A DNA stretch of 12,767 bases, from assembly GCA_023430315.1 (NCBI GenBank), contig JAEZAW010000113.1:1-12767 (forward strand), given 5' to 3'. The stretch's first letter is position 1, and every line of letters starts with the position of its first letter. This document shows, in pieces, positions 1 through 7,190 of this stretch. Below the pieces are notes generated by a model. It had not been told where the DNA came from. It searched no databases and saw nothing but the letters and a program-made list of their open reading frames with translations. The stretch is from Pseudomonadota bacterium. Its GTDB lineage: Bacteria; Pseudomonadota; Alphaproteobacteria; Rhizobiales; Hyphomicrobiaceae. A program made the translations under genes and the position numbers.

Positions 1-109
1 CGCGGGCCGTGAGCTTGCCGCGCTTGTGCTGGGCAGCGATGCGGGCCTCACCGCCACCGAGCCGCGCAATGTCGCGCCGACGCTCGAGTTCCTCGAGAAC
101 ATTCCTCAT
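1..109 (-). CDS. pccB: Acyl-CoA carboxylase beta (carboxyltransferase) subunit, probably propionyl-CoA carboxylase; N-terminal fragment
   Basis: Only the first 36 codons lie in the window; the gene continues off the left edge. The visible residues begin MRNVLEELERRR and go on to LGGG, AQHKRGKLTAR. This is the usual N-terminus of biotin-dependent acyl-CoA carboxylase beta chains (carboxyltransferase family, PF01039). The ATG at 109-107 has an AGGA ribosome-binding site about 7 bases upstream, and the family normally starts here. The enzyme moves carboxyl from carboxybiotin to propionyl-CoA, giving methylmalonyl-CoA in the cytoplasm, together with a biotin-carrying alpha subunit. The opening fits propionyl-CoA carboxylase best, but methylcrotonyl-CoA or acetyl/propionyl-CoA carboxylases share the motif and cannot be excluded from so short a piece. 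It is followed upstream by a long structured spacer, so it probably has its own promoter. Confidence 0.8.
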   Translation of the reverse strand, partial: MRNVLEELERRRDIARLGGGEARIAAQHKRGKLTAR

Positions 110-129
110 GGATTTCCTGTCCCTATCGC

Positions 130-144
130 ACTGCAATGTGCAGT
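130..144. promoter_or_regulatory. Inverted repeat upstream of pccB, candidate operator
   Basis: ACTGCA-ATG-TGCAGT is a perfect 6-base inverted repeat with a 3-base centre. It lies 21 bases upstream of the carboxylase start codon, where a repressor or activator of the gene could bind. It could also form a small hairpin in the leader. No regulator gene is nearby, and I do not recognise it as the site of a named regulator. Confidence 0.3.
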
Positions 145-200
145 TCAGCCGTGTCTAGCACGGGGGGCCAAAAGGGGCAAAACGGAAGGTTGGCGGCCTT

Positions 201-259
201 CGCGCCTACGGCGCGAGCGAGACCAGTCTCGCGCTCTGCCGGGAGGGACACCCTCCCGG
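201..259. repeat. Cluster of three perfect hairpins in the pccB/DUF2750 spacer
   Basis: Three perfect inverted repeats follow one another with little space between. CGCGCC-TAC-GGCGCG is at 201-215, GCGAGAC-CA-GTCTCGC at 217-232 and CCGGGAGGG-ACA-CCCTCCCGG at 239-259 (a 9-base stem). No run of T follows on either strand, so this is not a standard intrinsic terminator. The dense, GC-rich palindromes look like a dispersed intergenic mosaic element of the kind common in Hyphomicrobiales. Only one copy is in the window, so the repeat status is inference. Confidence 0.5.
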
Positions 260-303
260 ACCCACCCGCTTTTGTGACTTTGGAGCGAGCGGTCTCACCA
301 TTT

Positions 304-385
304 CATGAGCGCGCGACTGCGTGCCGGCCGGTAGGCCGTGCGACGGGGCCATGAGCGCGCGACTGCGCGTCGGCCGTTAGGCCGT
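304..385. repeat. Two-copy direct repeat, 36-base unit at 46-base spacing, each with a hairpin
   Basis: The 36-base units at 304-339 and 350-385 agree at 33 of 36 positions; the first 18 bases, CATGAGCGCGCGACTGCG, are identical. Each unit holds an inverted repeat with a four-base loop: CGGCC-GGTA-GGCCG at 325-338 and CGGCC-GTTA-GGCCG at 371-384. The copy nearest the DUF2750 gene ends 4 bases past its stop codon in the direction of transcription. The hairpins could slow or end transcription or protect the 3' end, but no T-tract follows. Confidence 0.7.
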
Positions 386-389
386 CCTA

Positions 390-1097
390 TCAAGCGTGCG
401 CCGCCAGGCGCTGCAGCTTCTTGAGGCGCTCGGCGATGTCGGCCGGGGCCAGCTCGATGTTGGCGATGCGCGGCGTGAAGCTCGGCGCAACCGAGCGATT
501 GATCTCCTGCAGCCAGACGAGCGTGCGCTCGATGAAGGTGGCGACCGGAATGTGGGAGATGTCCATGTCCTGCCAGAAGCCGCGCTGGACGATTTCGGCC
601 TCCTCGCGCTGGGTCCAAACCGGCAGGATGAGCGTATTGGCAACCTCGGTCGAGGCGGCGAATGTCGGGCCTTGCTCGTCCTCGAGAATGTAGAGGCCGC
701 CCTGTCCGACGGCTTGGCGGACAAAGCTCGCGAGTATTTCCTGGCGCAGGCGGTCAGCCAGCTCCATGGGCTCGATCTCGGCCTCGCAGGGCGCGGCGAG
801 CCAATTCGTTCCGATCGCGCGATCGAGATCGCGCAGCTTCGGCAGCACCTCGTGAAGGAAATCGGCAAGCGAGATCGGCTTGACGCGTGGTTCCTGCACG
901 ACCTTCTCGGCCGCTTGCTCCGCATCGTTCTGCTCGACCCAGAAGAGCGTCGTCTCACGGGCGCGGCGGGTCGGAGAGGGCAGGCGCGCCAATCCTTCGG
1001 CGCCGGCAACAGCCCACACGGTGCGCGAGGCAACAACCTTGCGCACGAAATCAGCGAGCACAGCGGCATGACGTGGATCTGCTTGCCGCAGCAGCAT
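390..1097 (-). CDS. Tandem DUF2750 protein, function unknown
   Basis: This 235-residue protein has no known activity. Residues about 10-118 match the DUF2750 pattern (PF11042): HAAVLADFVRKVV, a VW near 27-28, LFW at 51-53, ISLADFLHEVLPKL at 75-88, IGTNW at 95-99, then EIEPMEL. Residues about 121-227 repeat the same layout in a more divergent form: LASFVRQAV, GLYIL, LPVW, IPVATFIERTL, then IELAPADIAERL. Typical members are a single domain of about 110 residues, so this is a duplicated version. There is no signal peptide or membrane segment, so it is probably cytoplasmic. The ATG at 1097-1095 is chosen because GGAGGGG lies just upstream; a longer reading to 1154 adds 19 residues unlike the family. 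It lies about 100 bases downstream of the Mrp gene and may be co-transcribed or have its own promoter. Confidence 0.8.
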   Translation of the reverse strand: MLLRQADPRHAAVLADFVRKVVASRTVWAVAGAEGLARLPSPTRRARETTLFWVEQNDAEQAAEKVVQEPRVKPISLADFLHEVLPKLRDLDRAIGTNWLAAPCEAEIEPMELADRLRQEILASFVRQAVGQGGLYILEDEQGPTFAASTEVANTLILPVWTQREEAEIVQRGFWQDMDISHIPVATFIERTLVWLQEINRSVAPSFTPRIANIELAPADIAERLKKLQRLAAHA

Positions 1098-1181
1098 TGC
1101 TCCCCTCCCACAGCTTAGTGGCCCGCTGCGCAGAGCGCGCGGGTGAGTGAACAATAGACAGCAGAGGCGTAAAACAGGGGT

Positions 1182-1194
1182 TACGTCGGACGTA
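1182..1194. promoter_or_regulatory. Perfect dyad TACGTC-G-GACGTA between mrp and the DUF2750 gene
   Basis: A 13-base perfect inverted repeat (6-base arms, one central base) sits 6 bases past the Mrp stop codon and about 85 bases before the DUF2750 start. The 103-base spacer holds no gene. The symmetry is typical of a homodimer binding site, so it may be an operator for the DUF2750 gene. No clear -35/-10 pair can be placed around it, and the arms are too short to serve as a terminator. Confidence 0.35.
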
Positions 1195-1200
1195 GATGCC

Positions 1201-2706
<1,506 letters not shown>

Positions 2707-2801
2707 CTGCTGTCCTCTCGGGGATCGGGGCACGCCGCCGCGGTATCGTAGCTTCGCGCAGGCGTGCGCGGCGCCTTCGGCCGGCGCCAGTCGTCGAGGG
2801 C

Positions 2802-2830
2802 TATATGCCAGAAGCGAGCAGAAGTGTCAC
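2802..2830 (-). promoter_or_regulatory. Candidate promoter for the mrp/apbC gene
   Basis: On the minus strand GTGACA (2830-2825, five of six matches to the -35 consensus) is followed after 17 bases by CATATA (2807-2802), with TATAGC overlapping as another -10. Transcription would begin near 2795, giving a leader of about 90 bases. That leader contains a GGCGCC...GGCGCC palindrome (2770-2788). The match is by eye only. Confidence 0.4.
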
Positions 2831-2847
2831 CAGAGGGGTACTTCATC

Positions 2848-2960
2848 CCCTCTCCCCGCTTGCGGGGAGAGGGCTAGGGTGAGGGGCGGCGGCATACGCT
2901 GACGTCGAACAAGCTCCCGCCCCTCATCCCGACCTTATCCCCGTAAGGACGGGGAGAAGG
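2848..2960. repeat. Mosaic palindromic intergenic repeat (two inverted hairpins with complementary arms)
   Basis: Hairpin A has 12-base perfect arms, CCCTCTCCCCGC and GCGGGGAGAGGG, with a TT loop (2848-2873). Hairpin B has 11-base arms with one mismatch, CCTTATCCCCG and CGGGGAGAAGG, with loop TAAGGA (2933-2960). Between them GAGGGGCGG (2881-2889) is the exact complement of CCGCCCCTC (2917-2925), so the whole element can fold on itself. The CCCTCTCCCC...GGGGAGAGGG type is a familiar non-coding repeat in alphaproteobacterial genomes, similar to RIME- or BIME-like elements. Hairpin B begins 11 bases past the stop of the solute-binding protein gene, where it may act as a terminator or mRNA stabiliser, though no T-run follows. 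Confidence 0.75.
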
Positions 2961-2971
2961 GGGAGATGTCC

Positions 2972-4159
2972 TCACAACTTGCAGCCCGTGCCCGGATCGG
3001 CAAGCGCTGGCGCCGCAACGCCGATCACCTTGTTCAGGCCGCCTTCGGCCCGCCGAAGGTAGATGTTGTGGACGACCTCCTGTGAGGCCGAGATCGAGAT
3101 CGGCCCGCGCGGGCTCTCGATCTTGGCACTGCGCATGGCCTTGTAGAGAGTGGCCTCGTCCTCGATTTTGCCTTTGACCGCTTCGAGGCCGACCGCGAGG
3201 AGCTGAGCCGCGTCATAGCCCTGTACGGCGTAGACGTCGGCTTCGCGCTGCGTCTTGTCCTGGAAGGCTTTGCGGAAGGCCTTGTCCTTCGCATTGTCGA
3301 GGTTGTCGCCGTAGTGGAGCGCGGTCTCGATGCCATCGGCCGCCGAGCCCTGCGCAGCAAGCACACCCTCGGTGAGAAAGCCCGAGCCGCAGAGCGGCAC
3401 CTGGATGCCGGCCGACTTGTACTCCTTCACAAACTGCACCGCGCCGCCGCCGGCAAAGAACACGCCGACAGCTTCGACGCCGAGCCCTGGAATCTGCGCG
3501 AGCAGCGGCTGGAAATTCGTGTCCGGGAACTTGAGCGTGAGCGAGCGCACGACCTCGCCGCCGTGCTTGGCGAAGCCTTCCTTGAACCCCTCGCCGGCCT
3601 CGTTGCCGGCCGCATAGTCCCAGGTGATCCACGCCGCTTTCTTCACGCCCTTGGCGCCGAGCGCGAGGCCCATGCCGTAGGCGGGCTGCCAGTTCGTGAA
3701 GGACGTGCGGAACACGTTCGGCGCACAGAGCGCGCGCGTCACCGCATTGGCGCCGGCATTGGGTACGATCGTCAGCGTGCCCGTTTCGCGAACGACCTTG
3801 TGGATGCCCATCTGTACGCCCGAGTGGACGGTGCCGATCAGCACGTCGACCTGGTCACGCTTGACGAGGCGGTCCGTGTTCTGGGGCGCGTTCTCGGGCT
3901 TCGATTCATCGTCGAGCTTGATGATCTGAATGTCGCGGCCGCCGAGCTTGCCGCCCTTCTCCGCGATCAGCATCTCGACGGCAAACGTGATGTTCTCGCC
4001 GAGTTTGGCGAACGTGCCGGAGTAAGGAAGCATCAGGCCGATCTTGATGGGCTTGGCCTGGGCGATGGCCCAGCCCGTCGGCACGGTGGATACAGCGGCA
4101 GTTGCGATCGCGCCCTGCATGAGGCCGCGGCGAGTCGGGCGAATTCCTTTGATGGACAT
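2972..4159 (-). CDS. Tat-exported ABC-type periplasmic solute-binding protein (Peripla_BP_6, LivK-like)
   Basis: The 395-residue protein delivers a small solute to an ABC importer from the periplasm. A twin-arginine signal is visible: TRRGLMQ at 9-15, a hydrophobic stretch, then AIAQA at 31-35 as a likely cleavage site. The mature part starts KPIKIGLMLPYSG and shows LVKRDQVDVLIGTVHSG (98-114), PNVFRTSFTNWQPAY (147-161), VFFAGGGAVQFVKEY (233-247), GIETALHY and DVYAVQGYDAAQL (308-320). All are typical of the type-1 branched-chain amino acid/urea/amide family. The ligand cannot be named. GGAGGG lies about 10 bases before the ATG at 4159-4157, which is why this start is preferred over one 31 codons upstream. 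No permease or ATPase of this class is in the window, so it works with distant components. Confidence 0.9.
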   Translation of the reverse strand: MSIKGIRPTRRGLMQGAIATAAVSTVPTGWAIAQAKPIKIGLMLPYSGTFAKLGENITFAVEMLIAEKGGKLGGRDIQIIKLDDESKPENAPQNTDRLVKRDQVDVLIGTVHSGVQMGIHKVVRETGTLTIVPNAGANAVTRALCAPNVFRTSFTNWQPAYGMGLALGAKGVKKAAWITWDYAAGNEAGEGFKEGFAKHGGEVVRSLTLKFPDTNFQPLLAQIPGLGVEAVGVFFAGGGAVQFVKEYKSAGIQVPLCGSGFLTEGVLAAQGSAADGIETALHYGDNLDNAKDKAFRKAFQDKTQREADVYAVQGYDAAQLLAVGLEAVKGKIEDEATLYKAMRSAKIESPRGPISISASQEVVHNIYLRRAEGGLNKVIGVAAPALADPGTGCKL

Positions 4160-4251
4160 TGTTGCGTTCCCTCCAGGTGCGCCGCGGAGCCCCGGCGTCC
4201 GGGCACATTTATGGCCGACAGCTGGAAGACGCCAGCGTCGGCTTGCGCTCA

Positions 4252-4280
4252 TTTATAGCGTGCGGCGGCACGCTTGGAAT
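4252..4280 (-). promoter_or_regulatory. Candidate promoter with an internal dyad, upstream of the solute-binding protein
   Basis: On the minus strand TATAAA (4257-4252) is a good -10, about 93 bases before the start codon. The expected -35 place (4280-4275, ATTCCA) matches the consensus poorly. The 17-base spacer is almost exactly filled by a perfect 7-base inverted repeat, AGCGTGC-GGCG-GCACGCT (4257-4274), with a second one, TTGGA-ATGG-TCCAA, at 4274-4287. A weak -35 with symmetric sites is what an activated or repressed promoter would look like. No function has been shown. Confidence 0.35.
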
Positions 4281-4303
4281 GGTCCAATCGTCGGAGAGAT
4301 TCT

Positions 4304-4318
4304 GGACCTTTCAGGTCC
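4304..4318. other. Short hairpin over the patatin stop codon
   Basis: GGACCT-TTC-AGGTCC forms a 6-base stem that overlaps the TGA of the patatin gene (4311-4313). It could help end the uvrC-to-patatin transcript, but it is short and no T-run follows on the minus strand, so the terminator role is weak. Confidence 0.25.
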
Positions 4319-5441
4319 CTGAGGCGGGCGCCGGGCGCGGCGGCTTCTCGGGGGCCGATCCGCCGTCATTCTCGGGCGCATCGGCTTCCGGCGTCCGCGC
4401 AATCGGCGTCGAGACCTTGCCGAGGTGCTGGGCGAGATCGACCGTGCCGCGCAGTCCGACGTCCGCACCATGCCGCTCGAGCCACTTGCCCGTCTCCGTA
4501 TAGCCGGCGAGGAACAGCCGCGAGATGATGGTCCGGTCGGGCTGGATCTTGCTGTCGGCAGGCAGGATGGCCGTGTGGTGGCCGGCCTCGACGAGATGAA
4601 AGCGGTGCTGCGCGATACGCCGTGCCGGCGTGCGGGCCCGCCGCCACCAGCCGAGATCGGCCGCGGCACGGGCCGCTTCGATCAGCTCGATGTCGCGTCG
4701 CAAAGGCTGATTGAATGTGATGCGGCTCACCGCGCCGGCGATCTCGCGCGTGGAGCGCGGCACGCCCGGTTCGTCGAACGAATTGAGGAGCACCAGCAGC
4801 GTGTCCTCTGCGGGGCTCTCGGCAGCGAGCGTCACGAGATCGGGATTGGCCGAGAAGCCGCCATCCCAGTAGGCGCGACCCTCGATCTCGACGGCGTGAT
4901 GGATGGTCGGCAGGCACGCCGAAGCCAAGACGGCGTCGACGGTCAGCTCGGCGCGCCGAAAGAGGCGCTTGGCGCCGGTCGCGACATCCGTTGCGGCAAT
5001 GAGCAGCTCGAGATCGGCAAAGGCGCGGATGCGCTCGAAGTCGATGTGCTCGGTGAGAATGCGGCGCAGGGGGTCGAAGCCGAGCGGATTGAAATCGTAG
5101 GGCGAAAGAACGGCAGCGACCGGCGCCAGTGACGAGGGGCGGCTGAAACTGCGCAGGAAAGGATTGAGGCGCACGAGATCGGGCACGGCCGCCTCCTGCA
5201 CGGCTTCCCAGACCGTGCGGAGTGTTTTCCGTGCCTGCTCAGGACCGCCGTGTGCGAGACCGCTCGCGAGGGCCGCAGCATTCACCGCGCCGGCGCTGGT
5301 CGCGCTGATCCACGTTAGGCGAAGCGGTTGTCCGTCCTCGAGCAGGCGATCGAGCACGCCCCAGGTGAAGGCGCCGTGTACGCCGCCACCTTGGAGCGCG
5401 AGATTGATCGCGCGTTGCCGCTTGCCGCCGATTCCGAGCAC
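4311..5441 (-). CDS. Patatin-like phospholipase / acyl hydrolase
   Basis: A 376-residue protein of the patatin family (PF01734), which cleaves acyl esters of phospholipids with a Ser-Asp dyad. The oxyanion-hole motif LQGGGVHGAF is at 16-25. The nucleophile elbow is ISATSAGAVNA at 45-55 with Ser49, and the partner aspartate is Asp193 in YWDGGF. The usual G-x-S-x-G reads A-T-S-A-G here. The C-terminal 30 residues are proline- and glutamate-rich and probably disordered. There is no signal peptide, so it is likely cytoplasmic or membrane-associated. I start it at the GTG 5441-5439 because GGAGGGG lies 3 bases upstream and the family begins shortly before the glycine motif. A TTG at 5504 would add 21 residues and overlap the ATPase gene. 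It follows the ATPase by 34 bases and is probably the last gene of that transcript. Confidence 0.88.
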   Translation of the reverse strand: MLGIGGKRQRAINLALQGGGVHGAFTWGVLDRLLEDGQPLRLTWISATSAGAVNAAALASGLAHGGPEQARKTLRTVWEAVQEAAVPDLVRLNPFLRSFSRPSSLAPVAAVLSPYDFNPLGFDPLRRILTEHIDFERIRAFADLELLIAATDVATGAKRLFRRAELTVDAVLASACLPTIHHAVEIEGRAYWDGGFSANPDLVTLAAESPAEDTLLVLLNSFDEPGVPRSTREIAGAVSRITFNQPLRRDIELIEAARAAADLGWWRRARTPARRIAQHRFHLVEAGHHTAILPADSKIQPDRTIISRLFLAGYTETGKWLERHGADVGLRGTVDLAQHLGKVSTPIARTPEADAPENDGGSAPEKPPRPAPASGT

Positions 5442-5475
5442 ATGCCCCTCCGCCGCGCCGGGATGTTGCACCGCA

Positions 5476-6228
5476 TCATGGCAGAGTGGAGACAGGGACG
5501 ACAATCGGCATTTCCCCGACCTTTGTGCACAGCATGGTGACGCCGAATGCCCGCTCGAGGTGGCGGGGTGTCAGGACGTCGGCGGGAGGCCCGTGAGCGG
5601 CGATGCGTCCTTTGGCCAGCAGGAGAATGTGATCCGCGAACCGCGCTGCGAGGCTCAGGTCGTGGAGCGCGACGACAACGGTGCGGCCTTCGGTCGCGAG
5701 CCGGCGAAAGAGCGCAAACAGGGCGAGCGCGTGTGCGGGATCGAGCCCGGCCGTCGGCTCATCGGCAATGAGGAGAGGGGCTTCCTGCGCCAAGGCGCGG
5801 GCCACAAGCACGCGCGCGCGTTCACCGCCGGAGAGCTGCGAAATCGGGCGATCGGCGAGGGGCGTAATGTCCATCGCGGCGAGCGCTCGGGTGATCGCTG
5901 CCGGATCTGCGTCATCATGGGGGAGCCGGCCGAGAGCTACGACAGCCCGCGCGGCGAGCGGCCAGTGCACGGCGCGCTCTTGCGGCAGGTAGGCGATAGT
6001 GCGGGCAAGCACCGCGCGCGTGAGTTCTTTGATCGGGCGATCGCCGAACGTGATGTCGCCGTGCACGGGTGAAAGCAACCCAGCACAGGCACGCAGCAGC
6101 GTCGATTTGCCGGCACCATTGGGTCCGACGACGGCCGTGACACGTCCGACTGGAATAGTGACATCGACAGCGTCGAGAACGACACGATCGCCGAGTGCTA
6201 GACGCACATTCTGTAGGGCGACACTCAT
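5476..6228 (-). CDS. ATPase of a FecCD/BtuCD-type iron-chelate, haem or corrinoid importer
   Basis: This 250-residue subunit hydrolyses ATP on the inner face of the membrane to drive uptake through the permease encoded just upstream. All ABC motifs are intact: Walker A GPNGAGKS at 35-42, Q-loop YLPQE with Gln83, signature LSGGE at 132-136, Walker B LLIADEP at 152-158 and the switch histidine in ALHD at 187-190. The stretch HWPLAARAVVALGRLPH after the Q-loop is typical of the FepC/BtuD/HmuV group. The ATG at 6228-6226 overlaps the permease stop by the four bases ATGA, which supports this start and translational coupling. The substrate cannot be told from this subunit. Confidence 0.92.
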   Translation of the reverse strand: MSVALQNVRLALGDRVVLDAVDVTIPVGRVTAVVGPNGAGKSTLLRACAGLLSPVHGDITFGDRPIKELTRAVLARTIAYLPQERAVHWPLAARAVVALGRLPHDDADPAAITRALAAMDITPLADRPISQLSGGERARVLVARALAQEAPLLIADEPTAGLDPAHALALFALFRRLATEGRTVVVALHDLSLAARFADHILLLAKGRIAAHGPPADVLTPRHLERAFGVTMLCTKVGEMPIVVPVSTLP

Positions 6229-7190
6229 GGTGCCAACTCCCTGCGCGTCGAGACGACGAGCCACACGAAGAATGGCGTGCCGATGAGCGCGGTCAGGACA
6301 CCGAGGCGGAGACCGCCGCCGGGTGAAACGATGCGCAGCGCCAGATCCGCAGCGAGCACGAGCGCGGCGCCGCCGAGTGCGCTTGCCGGCAGCAGTCGCG
6401 ATGGGACGTGCCCGACAAGGGGCCGCAAAATATGCGGAACAATGAGCCCGACGAATCCGATGGTGCCCGAGACCGCCGTCGCCGCGCCCACGGCGAGCGC
6501 CGTGCCGGTAACGACGAGGAGACGCAGGCGCGGAAGCGATGTGCCGAGGTTGGCGGCAACCTCCTCGCCGAGCGTCAGCGCGTCGAGATCGCGACCGAGT
6601 CGTGCGAGCACCGCGAGACCGAGGAGGATCGGCGGCGCCGCGAGCCAGACGTGCGTCATGCTGCGGTCGGCGAGTGAGCCCATGAGCCAGTAGACGATCT
6701 CGACCGCGGCGAACGGATTCTGCGAAAGTGTGAGCACGAGTGCGATCAGTGCCGTTGTCAAGCTGGCGATGGCGACGCCGGAGAGGATCAAGGTGATCGG
6801 TCCACCGCGCTCTCCCGCGAGCCAGAGCACGACGGCCATGGCGCCGGCCGCGCCGACAAGGCCACCGAGGGGCAGACCGATGGCGAAGCTCGCTGCGAGC
6901 CCGGTATGGATCGCGAGCACCGCGCCGAGTGCGGCACCGCCGGAAATACCGATGATACCGGGCTCTGCGAGCGGATTGCGCAGATAGCCCTGCAAAGCTG
7001 CGCCGGAGAGCCCGAGTGCGGCACCGACGAGTAGCCCGAGCAGCGTACGCGGCAGGCGGATCTCAGTGAGAATGAGCCAGGCTTGTTCGCCGCCGCCGAG
7101 GCCCGTTCCGGTTGGTCCGGTTGCAAGCGATGCGAGGGCCAGCACCAGCGTCAACACTCCCAGAGCTGGAATGATGTGCGCGCGGCTCAT
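6225..7190 (-). CDS. FecCD/BtuC-family permease of an iron-chelate, haem or corrinoid importer
   Basis: A 321-residue, very hydrophobic inner-membrane protein with the features of the FecCD family (PF01032), which normally has about ten membrane helices. The landmarks are RLPRTLLGLLVGAALGLSG at 45-63, LQGYLRNPLAEPG at 66-78, GISGGAALGA at 81-90, SGTIGFVGLIVPHILR at 241-256 (the ATPase-contact region) and LRLGVLTALIGTPFF at 294-308. It forms the pathway through which the solute caught by the binding protein enters the cell. The ATG at 7190-7188 overlaps the binding-protein stop as ATGA, and its own stop overlaps the ATPase start the same way. Tight coupling of this kind keeps the three subunits in balance. 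A longer reading to 7277 has a charged extension unlike the family. Confidence 0.93.
   Translation of the reverse strand: MSRAHIIPALGVLTLVLALASLATGPTGTGLGGGEQAWLILTEIRLPRTLLGLLVGAALGLSGAALQGYLRNPLAEPGIIGISGGAALGAVLAIHTGLAASFAIGLPLGGLVGAAGAMAVVLWLAGERGGPITLILSGVAIASLTTALIALVLTLSQNPFAAVEIVYWLMGSLADRSMTHVWLAAPPILLGLAVLARLGRDLDALTLGEEVAANLGTSLPRLRLLVVTGTALAVGAATAVSGTIGFVGLIVPHILRPLVGHVPSRLLPASALGGAALVLAADLALRIVSPGGGLRLGVLTALIGTPFFVWLVVSTRRELAP

Noticed and set aside
26..277. Small plus-strand frame at the left edge
   Set aside because: Its first part is the complement of the carboxylase start and its second part runs through the hairpin cluster.
304..385. CRISPR array
   Set aside because: Only two units with a 10-base gap, no spacers of even length and no cas genes.
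396..1118. Long plus-strand open frame opposite the DUF2750 gene
   Set aside because: The minus-strand reading has family motifs and a strong ribosome-binding site; the plus frame is a GC-rich shadow with no recognisable domain.
3314..4258. 314-codon plus-strand open frame opposite the solute-binding protein
   Set aside because: Same codon-phase shadow effect; no domain or start signal, and the opposite strand is a textbook family member.
5439..5504. TTG start for the patatin gene at 5504
   Set aside because: It needs a rare start codon, overlaps the ATPase gene by 29 bases and adds residues the family lacks; the GTG at 5441 has a good ribosome-binding site.
5164..6072. 302-codon plus-strand frame across the patatin and ATPase genes
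   Set aside because: It crosses the border of two well-supported minus-strand genes and has no recognisable motif.
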